This document shows, piece after piece, positions 1 to 6,124 of a DNA stretch of 6,294 nucleotides. The DNA is from Lactobacillus sp. (GTDB taxonomy: Bacteria > Bacillota > Bacilli > Lactobacillales > Lactobacillaceae): the NCBI GenBank assembly GCA_003482405.1, contig DMZB01000298.1, positions 1 to 6,294 on the forward strand. The letters run 5' to 3'. Position 1 is the first letter of the stretch; each line of letters opens with the position of its first letter. The position numbers and the translations under genes were made by a program. The notes below the pieces were generated by a model. That model was not told the origin of the DNA. It did no database searches and worked only from the letters and a program-made list of their open reading frames with translations.

Positions 1-116
1 ACTTTTTTGTTGCACTTCAATTCACCCATAGACGGTTTTTACGTTACCTGAGAAGGACTAACCGCGTTATGTCCCACTCTTTGTATCTGAAATATTTACT
101 TGAGTCGATAATCTCA

Positions 117-290
117 TCAATGTAGCGCTGCAATAATCAGGCAGACAATAACGAGGCCTAATACCGAATAGCCACTGTAGATTCGCATCAGGCGTGTTGA
201 GCGGTGGGCAAACCGGGTGGCGATGTAACGGGCAATATTGATAATCGTTAATGCTACAAAAATCCAAAACAATATCCATAAGAATGTCAT
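117..290 (-). CDS. Small two-helix membrane protein (57 aa), unknown function
   Basis: Function is not recognised. Read on the minus strand, ATG at 290 opens a 57-codon frame ending in TGA at 117-119. Residues about 3-24 (WILFWIFVALTIINI core) and 39-56 (SVLGLVIVCLIIAAL core) are hydrophobic enough to span the membrane. The loop between them is rich in Arg and His (RYIATRFAHRSTRLMR), so by the positive-inside rule the loop should be cytoplasmic and both ends outside. Translation support is strong: GAGGGGG on the minus strand (298-304) lies 7 bases before the ATG. The longer overlapping minus-strand frame (384 to 67) has no Shine-Dalgarno at its ATG and gives a non-membrane, low-quality protein, so I prefer this one. 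It is transcribed away from tag. A TACAAT box at 424-429 (minus) could be its -10, but no good -35 goes with it. No terminator is evident downstream. Confidence 0.68.
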   Translation of the reverse strand: MTFLWILFWIFVALTIINIARYIATRFAHRSTRLMRIYSGYSVLGLVIVCLIIAALH

Positions 291-446
291 GGTGATACCC
301 CCTCAGCGTGGCAGTTCGTCGATAAAGTGTCGAGTCCCTGGTCAACATCACTGGGTCGCCAAGTTCGTCAATATGGTGACTCATAATCGGCGTCGTGCGG
401 ACGTATGTTTGAACCTCAACCTTATTGTAACCGCTTTATTTTAAGA

Positions 447-462
447 TTGATAGTTTTATCAA
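447..462. repeat. Short inverted repeat in the intergenic region before tag
   Basis: TTGATA and TATCAA form perfect 6-base arms around GTTT, about 90 bases before the tag start and about 155 bases before the divergent small membrane gene. It could be an operator, and its left arm resembles a -35 hexamer, but the matching -10 (AAAGAT, 17 bases on) is poor. Otherwise the 291-551 interval shows no gene and no convincing sigma-70 promoter. Chance occurrence in AT-rich DNA is possible. Confidence 0.3.
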
Positions 463-551
463 CGATGTTAAAGATAACGGTTTCGTGCTGAAAAGGTTAA
501 GATAAAAGATAGGTTGTTTAGTGTGAAATATTGGACTGGAGGCGGTTGATC

Positions 552-1100
552 ATGATTCGATGCACTTGGGGTCAGGAACCGGGTTTGATGCAAACTTATC
601 ACGATCAGGAGTGGGGGAAACCACATCGTGATGATCATGCATTATTTGAACTAATGTGTATGGAAATGTATCAGGCTGGATTGTCCTGGCGAACGGTATT
701 AAATAAACGGGCTGCCTTTAATGAAGATTTTTATCAGTACGATCTTGAAAGAGTGGCAAAAATGACAGCAGCTGACTGGGAGCCGTTATTGCAGGACAAG
801 CGAATTATTCGCAATCGTGCCAAACTAGCAGCAACCGTTAGTAATGCGCAAGCGTTCAAAAGCATTCAACAGAAATTTGGCAGTTTTTCAAAGTACTGGT
901 GGGCTTTTGTGAATGATCAGCCACTAATCAACGATGTTCATGATGACAGTGACGTACCAGCACAAACAGAGCTGTCTGTTGTAATTGCCAAAGATTTGAA
1001 AGGGCGCGGATTTAAGTTTATGGGACCGGTTGCTGTTTATGCGTTTATGCAAGCTAGTGGGTTAGTCAATGATCACCTCAACCAGTGTGCGTTTAAATAA
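552..1100 (+). CDS. tag: DNA-3-methyladenine glycosylase I (Tag)
   Basis: This cytoplasmic base-excision repair enzyme removes 3-methyladenine from alkylated DNA, leaving an abasic site. The 182-residue product matches the family length (E. coli Tag is 187). It begins MIRCTWGQ and has the family landmarks in register: zinc ligands Cys4, His17, His175 and Cys179 (start and NDHLNQC end), the YHDQEWG motif at 16-22, the pocket residues Glu38 and Trp46 in the MEMYQAGLSW segment, and a C-terminal GFKFMGPVAVYAFMQASG block. The frame extends upstream to a TTG at 531, but GGAGG at 538-542, 9 bases before ATG 552, and the family N-terminus both place the start at 552. It is followed after 48 bp by a UvrA-family gene on the same strand with no terminator between, so the two are probably co-transcribed as a repair operon. 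The promoter is not clear. Confidence 0.95.
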   Translation: MIRCTWGQEPGLMQTYHDQEWGKPHRDDHALFELMCMEMYQAGLSWRTVLNKRAAFNEDFYQYDLERVAKMTAADWEPLLQDKRIIRNRAKLAATVSNAQAFKSIQQKFGSFSKYWWAFVNDQPLINDVHDDSDVPAQTELSVVIAKDLKGRGFKFMGPVAVYAFMQASGLVNDHLNQCAFK

Positions 1101-1148
1101 ATGTTATGAATGGGTATGAATTGGAAAAAGAAAGGAATGACCAAACAA

Positions 1149-3671
1149 ATGGCGATTCAACATAAAGAAACGATTCCCGATAATATTGAGGTGCGTGGTG
1201 CACGGGTCAATAACCTAAAAAATGTGAACGTTGATATTCCCCTGAATGCTTTTGTAGCCATCACTGGACGTTCAGGATCAGGGAAATCTTCATTGGCTAT
1301 GGGCGTGTTGTATGCAGAAGGGGCCCGTCGTTACTTGAACGCACTTTCTACTTACACGCGTCGTCGCATTGCCCAAGTTGGTGCTGCTAATGTTGAATCA
1401 GTGCAGTATTTACCGTCTGCATTGGCTTTAAGACAGCGGCCGCAAGTGTCAGGGGTCCGGTCAACTGTCGGGACCATGAGTGAAAGTTTAAACGTGTTGC
1501 GATTGATGTTTTCAAGACTAGGTTCAATGATCTGTCCAAACGGACACCGTGTGCCACCGACTATTGAAGTTGCCGAAAATGACGGGTATGTCGTTTGTCC
1601 GACCTGTGGTGTTCGGTTTCGGGCTCGTGGTGCAGAAGACTTTGCATTTAATTCGAACGGGGCCTGCCCGACTTGTGGTGGTATTGGTGAGGTGCGTCAA
1701 ATTGCATCAGACCGACTTATTGGTGATGAGAACCTCACGATTCGCGAAGGAGCAGTCGCATCTTGGCACTTGGCTGGCCGTAACTTCATGCCATTGGTGG
1801 CTGAGGCAGTTGGGATTCATATTGACATTCCGTATAAGGACCTGCCAGAAAAAGATAAAGACTTAGTTCTGCACGGCAAAAAACAGCCCTATGCAATCAA
1901 TATTCCCAGTTCAAAGGGTAAAATTTTTCACATGGATAATGCCATGTATGAAAATGCTTATAATGCGGTTGAAGATTCGATGGCCAACACGACCAATGAA
2001 CGTGCAATTGAACGGTTAAACAAATTTTATGTATTTGATACGTGTCCGACTTGTCATGGTTCCCGATTCAATCCGGAATTATTGGATCAGCTTATTGTAG
2101 ATACCAACATTGCTCAAGTCAGTCAAATGGATCTAGACCAGTTGGGTGCTTTTGCCGCAAAGATTGTGGACTGGCTGCCTAAGCGAATGAAACATCTTGG
2201 CACAGATCTCGTTAAAGAGTTCATGGATAGCTTGACGCCATTAACAGATCTTGGTTTAAATTACTTAACGCTGGATCGTGCCGGGAACACATTGTCGACA
2301 GGCGAGTTACAGCGGATTCAGTTAGGTCGAACACTGCGTAGCGAAACAACAGGGGTATTATACGTTCTTGACGAGCCGTCTGTTGGATTGCATCCTGCAA
2401 ATGTGACGGGGTTAATTAAGGTGTTCCACCAACTGGTTGCACAGGGCAACTCACTTGTTGTCGTGGATCATGACGTTAGTATTATTGCCGCAGCCGATTA
2501 TGTGATTGAAATTGGCCCGGGTGCTGGTCAACAAGGTGGTACCATCGTGAACCACGGTACGGTGGCTAGCATTCGAAAACATGATTCTTCGCTGATTGCA
2601 CCATTCTTGAACGGAACTGCACCGATTCGTGAACGACCGCAATTAACTGATAAACAGCTTTTTGCTAAAGGCAAACTTTCGATAGAAGTTGCCCATCGGT
2701 TCAATATTGACGATGTAATTGCCCAATTTCCTAAGAACCGGTTATCCGTCGTCACCGGCATGTCCGGAGCTGGTAAAACGACGCTCGTTTTAGACAGTTT
2801 AATACCAGGTATCTTGGCAGACGTCAAACACGAACCGTTGCCATCACAAATTAAGCGTTTAGATCGTGCTAAAATTCATAATGTGGTGATGGTTGATTCA
2901 GTGCCAGTTGGTAAGAATGTGCGGTCAACAGTTGCTACATACACAAGCATTTTAGATACCGTTAGAAATTTGTTTGCCAGTACCAAAGACGCACAGTCAA
3001 AAGGGTGGACGGCTAGCCACTTTTCTTATAATCTCAATGACGGCGCGTGCCCACTTTGCCACGGTACGGGGACAATCAGTATGGATGTCCAGTATTTGCC
3101 TGACGTTGAGGAGGTCTGCCCACAATGCCATGGTCGACGATATAATCCAGAGACGTTGGCGGTGAAGTGGCATGAAATGACTGTCGCGGATGTGTTGGCA
3201 CTATCTGTGGATGATGCGCGCAACGTCTTTGTTGACGTGCCATCAGTTGCTAACACCTTAGGTGCACTTCATGATATGGGTCTCGGTTATCTGCAGCTCG
3301 GTGAAAGCACACCGACGTTGTCTGGTGGCGAAGCGCAACGACTCAAGTTAGTGTCTCGCATGGGTCGGCGTCAAACTGGCACGTTGTTTGTTTTTGATGA
3401 ACCGTCTGTTGGTTTGCATCCCCTGGATATTCAACAATTACTGCGTGTTTTTGATCAGTTATTAAATGAGGGTGCCACGGTCATCGTCATAGAGCATGAT
3501 TTGGATGTGATGGCGAATGCTGATTATATTGTCGACATGGGACCGGAAGGCGGGACTAAGGGTGGTCAACTTGTTGCTGAGGGAACACCTGCCCAGATCG
3601 CAGCGACGAACGATAGCGTAACCGGCAAGTACCTAAGTGTAAAATTGGCTGGTGGCCCTGTGACCGATTGA
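1149..3671 (+). CDS. UvrA2-like ABC ATPase (excinuclease subunit A paralogue lacking the UvrB-binding domain)
   Basis: This is a soluble DNA-binding ABC ATPase of the UvrA family, 840 aa from the ATG chosen here. In order: Walker A GRSGSGKS (40-47), zinc Cys pairs CPTC at 150-153 and 173-176, CPTCHG at 299-304, signature LSTGE (383-387), Walker B VLYVLDEPSVGLHP (403-416), H-loop His441, second Walker A GMSGAGKT (537-544), zinc pairs CPLC (634-637) and CPQC (657-660), signature LSGGE (724-728), Walker B FVFDEPSVGLHP (747-758) and H-loop His783. Canonical UvrA is about 940-950 aa. Here only about 20 residues separate CPNGH (129-133) from the zinc CPTC, where UvrA has a UvrB-binding domain of roughly 100 residues. 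Such UvrA2 proteins are linked to resistance to DNA-binding drugs and to damage tolerance; the role here is inferred. AAAGGA at 1131-1136 supports start 1149; in-frame ATGs at 1110, 1116 and 1137 lack a well-placed ribosome site. It probably forms an operon with tag. Confidence 0.88.
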   Translation: MAIQHKETIPDNIEVRGARVNNLKNVNVDIPLNAFVAITGRSGSGKSSLAMGVLYAEGARRYLNALSTYTRRRIAQVGAANVESVQYLPSALALRQRPQVSGVRSTVGTMSESLNVLRLMFSRLGSMICPNGHRVPPTIEVAENDGYVVCPTCGVRFRARGAEDFAFNSNGACPTCGGIGEVRQIASDRLIGDENLTIREGAVASWHLAGRNFMPLVAEAVGIHIDIPYKDLPEKDKDLVLHGKKQPYAINIPSSKGKIFHMDNAMYENAYNAVEDSMANTTNERAIERLNKFYVFDTCPTCHGSRFNPELLDQLIVDTNIAQVSQMDLDQLGAFAAKIVDWLPKRMKHLGTDLVKEFMDSLTPLTDLGLNYLTLDRAGNTLSTGELQRIQLGRTLRSETTGVLYVLDEPSVGLHPANVTGLIKVFHQLVAQGNSLVVVDHDVSIIAAADYVIEIGPGAGQQGGTIVNHGTVASIRKHDSSLIAPFLNGTAPIRERPQLTDKQLFAKGKLSIEVAHRFNIDDVIAQFPKNRLSVVTGMSGAGKTTLVLDSLIPGILADVKHEPLPSQIKRLDRAKIHNVVMVDSVPVGKNVRSTVATYTSILDTVRNLFASTKDAQSKGWTASHFSYNLNDGACPLCHGTGTISMDVQYLPDVEEVCPQCHGRRYNPETLAVKWHEMTVADVLALSVDDARNVFVDVPSVANTLGALHDMGLGYLQLGESTPTLSGGEAQRLKLVSRMGRRQTGTLFVFDEPSVGLHPLDIQQLLRVFDQLLNEGATVIVIEHDLDVMANADYIVDMGPEGGTKGGQLVAEGTPAQIAATNDSVTGKYLSVKLAGGPVTD

Positions 3672-3722
3672 AACTATTACTGATTGAAGCAATAACCGTT
3701 AATTAAATCGAAGTTGGTATTA

Positions 3723-3773
3723 GAAAATGGTGCTGTACAAGAATTCTTTGCAATCTTGTACAGCACCATTTTC
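3723..3773. terminator. Bidirectional rho-independent terminator
   Basis: A perfect inverted repeat of 19 bp (3723-3741 with 3755-3773) surrounds a 13-base loop. The stem has a GGTGCTGTACAAG core and AAAA/TTTT outer ends, so either strand gives a GC-containing hairpin running into T residues. It lies 51 bases after the uvrA2 stop and 16 bases beyond the stop of the convergent membrane-protein gene, as expected for a shared terminator. Confidence 0.9.
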
Positions 3774-3789
3774 ATGTAGGATAGGTCAT

Positions 3790-4539
3790 CTAAGCGAATA
3801 TCAAAATAATGTAAGTAATCAGTTCTAACAGAATATAGGCAGCTGCTGTATATTGCCCCTTTAGATTGGCGTAATTAATGTTGAACCAAAACGTTAAGAT
3901 TACAACGGCACTGGCAAGTACGCCTAGTAGTGAAAAATGAAAGAACAGGATGGCACCGATGAGCATTACGCCGGTGATCCCCATAGCGATTGTGCGGCGC
4001 TTACCGGCTGACTCAAAAATAGGCATCATAAAAAATAACTGGCACATGAATAAGGGAATGAGGTTGATTAAAAAAGTGGTGGACAAAAAGCGGTTTTGAA
4101 AGAAGAAAATGGCACTGCTGATGGGAAAAGTTGACAAGAGCGCATAAATAATTAGCCCCCAGATGTTTTGCAAATTTAGCCAACGCATTTCAACAACTAA
4201 CCAAAACGCCGAAAACATTAACAGCATGATCAGTATTTCTAAGTTTCCGCGAATAATACCGGAGAATGCCAGCAGCAGGCTAATTAGAATAGGGACGTGG
4301 GCCCATAATGACTTGAAGTTTGCCTGAAACATTAAAAAGGTTGTGAGACTCATGACAATTGTATAGGCCAATAATAAGAGTTGATTGCCATGAAAGGCCG
4401 CACCAGTAATGCGACCATAATGGATCGGGAAACTCCACCAAATAATGTTTTGTGCAATGCTAAAAATCAGCAGGGATTGCCAGGGTAATTCATTGATGAT
4501 CTCACCTATATGACGATGAGATTGAGTTCGTGTCGGCAT
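3790..4539 (-). CDS. Polytopic integral membrane protein, unknown function (249 aa)
   Basis: I do not recognise a family. After a polar, basic N-terminus (MPTRTQSHRH) the protein is almost entirely hydrophobic, with about eight predicted membrane helices at roughly residues 22-37, 52-71, 82-96, 100-117, 126-146, 151-173, 183-201 with 203-221 (which may be read as two), and 230-248. The only clearly charged loops are around RIT/GN (43-52), RWLN (119-122) and ESAGKRR (176-182). No ATP-binding, catalytic or transporter signature is visible. The start is well supported: AAAGGA on the minus strand (4547-4552) lies 7 bases before the ATG. It converges on uvrA2, ends in the shared terminator and diverges from metK, so it is a single-gene unit. 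A transporter component, sensor or envelope protein are all possible. Confidence 0.85.
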   Translation of the reverse strand: MPTRTQSHRHIGEIINELPWQSLLIFSIAQNIIWWSFPIHYGRITGAAFHGNQLLLLAYTIVMSLTTFLMFQANFKSLWAHVPILISLLLAFSGIIRGNLEILIMLLMFSAFWLVVEMRWLNLQNIWGLIIYALLSTFPISSAIFFFQNRFLSTTFLINLIPLFMCQLFFMMPIFESAGKRRTIAMGITGVMLIGAILFFHFSLLGVLASAVVILTFWFNINYANLKGQYTAAAYILLELITYIILIFA

Positions 4540-4575
4540 AGAAGGATCCTTTCAAAATCACTGTAATATGTTTAT

Positions 4576-4604
4576 ATGCTAATCAACTTTATTCGGACGG
4601 TCAA
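4576..4604 (-). promoter_or_regulatory. Sigma-70-type promoter for the 249-aa membrane protein gene
   Basis: On the minus strand TTGACC (4599-4604) is followed after exactly 17 bases by TAGCAT (4576-4581). This puts the start of transcription near 4569 and leaves a leader of about 30 bases with an AAAGGA ribosome site. The -35 matches the consensus at 5 of 6 positions and the -10 at 4 of 6. Confidence 0.55.
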
Positions 4605-4619
4605 CGAAATCACGTCTTT

Positions 4620-4648
4620 TTTACACGTTAGTAACGTGTTACCATAAA
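4620..4648 (+). promoter_or_regulatory. Probable metK promoter
   Basis: TTTACA (4620-4625, 5 of 6 matches to the -35 consensus), a 17-base spacer and CATAAA (4643-4648, 4 of 6) predict a transcript starting near 4655. That is about nine bases before the riboswitch core, so the RNA would carry the whole S(MK) element. The -10 is weak; TAAACT at 4645-4650 is an alternative with a longer spacer. Confidence 0.5.
4623..4639. promoter_or_regulatory. Perfect 17-bp palindrome, candidate repressor operator
   Basis: ACACGTTAGTAACGTGT has 8-base arms around a single central G. It overlaps the end of the proposed metK -35 and fills most of the spacer up to four bases before the -10, where a bound dimer would block RNA polymerase. 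It is not a terminator because no T-run follows on either strand. I do not recognise the cognate regulator. Confidence 0.5.
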
Positions 4649-4663
4649 CTAGTTATGAGTTTC

Positions 4664-4770
4664 GTTCCCGATAGGATAAACGAAGAGCAGCGACGTTACC
4701 ATTTTCGACAAACGTCGCGGTTCCTTTTGTTTAGAGGCCTTGTAACCGGAATTTATTGGATGGGGGAAAT
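4664..4770 (+). promoter_or_regulatory. S(MK) box (SAM-III) riboswitch controlling metK translation
   Basis: Conserved S(MK) blocks appear in the right order: GTTCCCGATAGGAT (4664-4677), AGAGGCCTTGTAACCGGAA (4733-4751) and GGGGGAAAT (4762-4770). P1 pairs UUCCC (4665-4669) with GGGAA (4764-4768), burying the metK Shine-Dalgarno. P2 pairs AGG (4673-4675) with CCU (4738-4740). P3 is long: 4678-4684 with 4726-4732, an asymmetric internal loop, then a perfect 8-bp helix (4690-4697 with 4711-4718). P4 pairs CCGG (4746-4749) with TTGG (4756-4759), using two wobbles. The class binds S-adenosylmethionine at the junction and shuts translation when SAM is plentiful. Its place directly before metK is the classic one. 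Confidence 0.93.
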
Positions 4771-4774
4771 ATTT

Positions 4775-5992
4775 ATGCAAGAACGTCATTTATTTACATC
4801 TGAATCTGTGTCAGAAGGACATCCAGACAAAATCGCTGATCAAATCAGTGATGCAATTCTGGACGCTATTTTGGCTCAGGATCCACAGGCTCGTGTGGCT
4901 TGTGAAACATCTGTCACCACGGGACTCGTGCTTGTATTTGGAGAAATATCCACTTCCGCTTATGTGGATATTCAAAAGACAGTGCGTGAGACCATAAAAG
5001 GCATTGGTTATACTGATGCTAAGTTAGGCTTTGATGGCGACACCTGTGCTGTGTTGGTTGCCATTGATGAACAGTCACCAGACATTGCACAAGGTGTCGA
5101 TGACGCGCTTGAACGGCGTGAAGGCGACGCCGATCCGCTCGACCAAATTGGTGCCGGTGATCAAGGGATGATGTTTGGCTATGCGATTGATGAAACACCT
5201 GAACTGATGCCACTGCCGATTTCATTAAGCCATGCGCTAATGCGTAAAATTGCACAGTTACGCAAGGATGGCACAATCAAGTACCTGCGTCCTGATGCTA
5301 AGGCACAGGTCACGGTTGAGTACGATGATGATGGCAAACCGGTACGGGTCGACACTGTGGTGTTATCCACGCAACATAATCCAGATGTTGAATTGGAACA
5401 GATTCGCCATGATGTGATCGAGCAAGTGATTAAGGCTGTGATTCCCGCCCGTTATTTGGATGATCAGACAAAGTATCTGGTCAATCCGACTGGTCGTTTT
5501 GTCATTGGCGGACCGCAGGGGGATGCCGGCTTGACCGGCCGTAAAGTTATTGTCGATACCTATGGTGGGTTTGCCCGTCATGGTGGCGGTGCATTTTCTG
5601 GTAAAGATGCTACGAAAGTAGACCGTTCCGCTTCATATGCGGCCCGTTACATTGCTAAAAACATTGTGGCGGCTGGGATGGCCCATCGTGTAGAAGTTCA
5701 GTTAGCCTATGCGATTGGTGTCGCGCAACCAGTGTCCATTTCTGTTGACACATTTGGAACTGGTAATGTGTCTGAACAGACATTGACCGCCGCAATTCGT
5801 CAGGTGTTTGACTTACGTCCTGCAGGGATCATCAAAATGTTAGACCTGCAACGGCCAATTTACAAACAAACGGCTGTTTACGGTCACTTTGGTCGCCCAG
5901 ACTTAGATTTGCCTTGGGAAAAGACCGACAAGATCGAAGCCTTAAAGAAGGCCGTCGAGGCGACAGAAACTGTCACAAACGTAAGTAAGTAG
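4775..5992 (+). CDS. metK: S-adenosylmethionine synthetase (methionine adenosyltransferase)
   Basis: This cytoplasmic enzyme makes S-adenosylmethionine, the main methyl donor, from methionine and ATP, releasing phosphate and pyrophosphate. The 405-residue product shows the whole family pattern: GHPDK at 15-19 (His16 and Asp18 in the active site), GAGDQG at 126-131, [18 protein letters not shown] at 240-257, GGAFSGKD at 271-278 and the [14 protein letters not shown] segment from 283. The reading frame is open back to an ATG at 4655, but those 40 codons are the S(MK) riboswitch. Family homology starts at [19 protein letters not shown], and GGGGG (4762-4766) lies 8 bases before ATG 4775, so that start is chosen. 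The product SAM should close the riboswitch and hide this ribosome site. It is a single-gene unit ending in its own terminator. Confidence 0.97.
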   Translation: MQERHLFTSESVSEGHPDKIADQISDAILDAILAQDPQARVACETSVTTGLVLVFGEISTSAYVDIQKTVRETIKGIGYTDAKLGFDGDTCAVLVAIDEQSPDIAQGVDDALERREGDADPLDQIGAGDQGMMFGYAIDETPELMPLPISLSHALMRKIAQLRKDGTIKYLRPDAKAQVTVEYDDDGKPVRVDTVVLSTQHNPDVELEQIRHDVIEQVIKAVIPARYLDDQTKYLVNPTGRFVIGGPQGDAGLTGRKVIVDTYGGFARHGGGAFSGKDATKVDRSASYAARYIAKNIVAAGMAHRVEVQLAYAIGVAQPVSISVDTFGTGNVSEQTLTAAIRQVFDLRPAGIIKMLDLQRPIYKQTAVYGHFGRPDLDLPWEKTDKIEALKKAVEATETVTNVSK

Positions 5993-6025
5993 GACGGTTA
6001 GAAAATCGTTACACATAAATATGGC

Positions 6026-6078
6026 ACGACTCCCGGTGGACTGGATTACGATCACACAGACACTGGGGGTCGTTTTTT
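6026..6078 (+). terminator. Rho-independent terminator after metK
   Basis: A 13-bp stem (6026-6038 with 6061-6073) containing two G-U wobbles encloses a 22-base loop and runs into six T residues (6073-6078). It starts 34 bases after the metK stop and separates metK from the downstream transporter gene. Confidence 0.88.
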
Positions 6079-6124
6079 ATTGGTTACGCATAAAATAATG
6101 AGTTGAATAAAAAAGGAATGAATA

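Noticed and set aside
33..80. Left-edge hairpin as a TPP, preQ1 or T-box leader
   Set aside because: The CTGAGA-like bases are the only match; the other conserved blocks of these classes are missing.
67..384. 105-residue minus-strand frame overlapping the small membrane protein in another frame
   Set aside because: No Shine-Dalgarno before its ATG at 384, no domain or membrane pattern, and the shorter frame at 117-290 explains the region better.
238..444. 68-residue plus-strand frame
   Set aside because: Antisense to the start of the small membrane gene, no ribosome site and composition unlike a protein; probably chance.
531..551. TTG start giving a seven-residue longer Tag
   Set aside because: The GGAGG ribosome site lies inside this extension and family proteins start at the equivalent of M552 codon with Cys at position 4.
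1110..1148. Earlier in-frame ATGs (1110, 1116, 1137) for the UvrA2 gene
   Set aside because: None has a well-spaced Shine-Dalgarno and the extra residues are not UvrA-like. The ATG at 1149 follows AAAGGA, though with a rather long spacer, so the choice is not certain.
2451..3256. Several minus-strand frames and one plus-strand shadow frame within the UvrA2 gene
   Set aside because: All lie inside a well-supported coding region and have no ribosome sites or recognisable motifs.
4542..4551. AAGGATCCTT palindrome over the ribosome site of the 249-aa membrane protein gene
   Set aside because: Too short and without a loop to form an RNA hairpin; could only matter as a DNA site, with no further support.
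4623..4639. The palindrome read as a transcription terminator
   Set aside because: The central single base leaves no loop and no T-run follows on either strand; an operator is more likely.
5019..5581. Three minus-strand frames within metK
   Set aside because: Antisense shadows of a highly conserved gene with no independent support.
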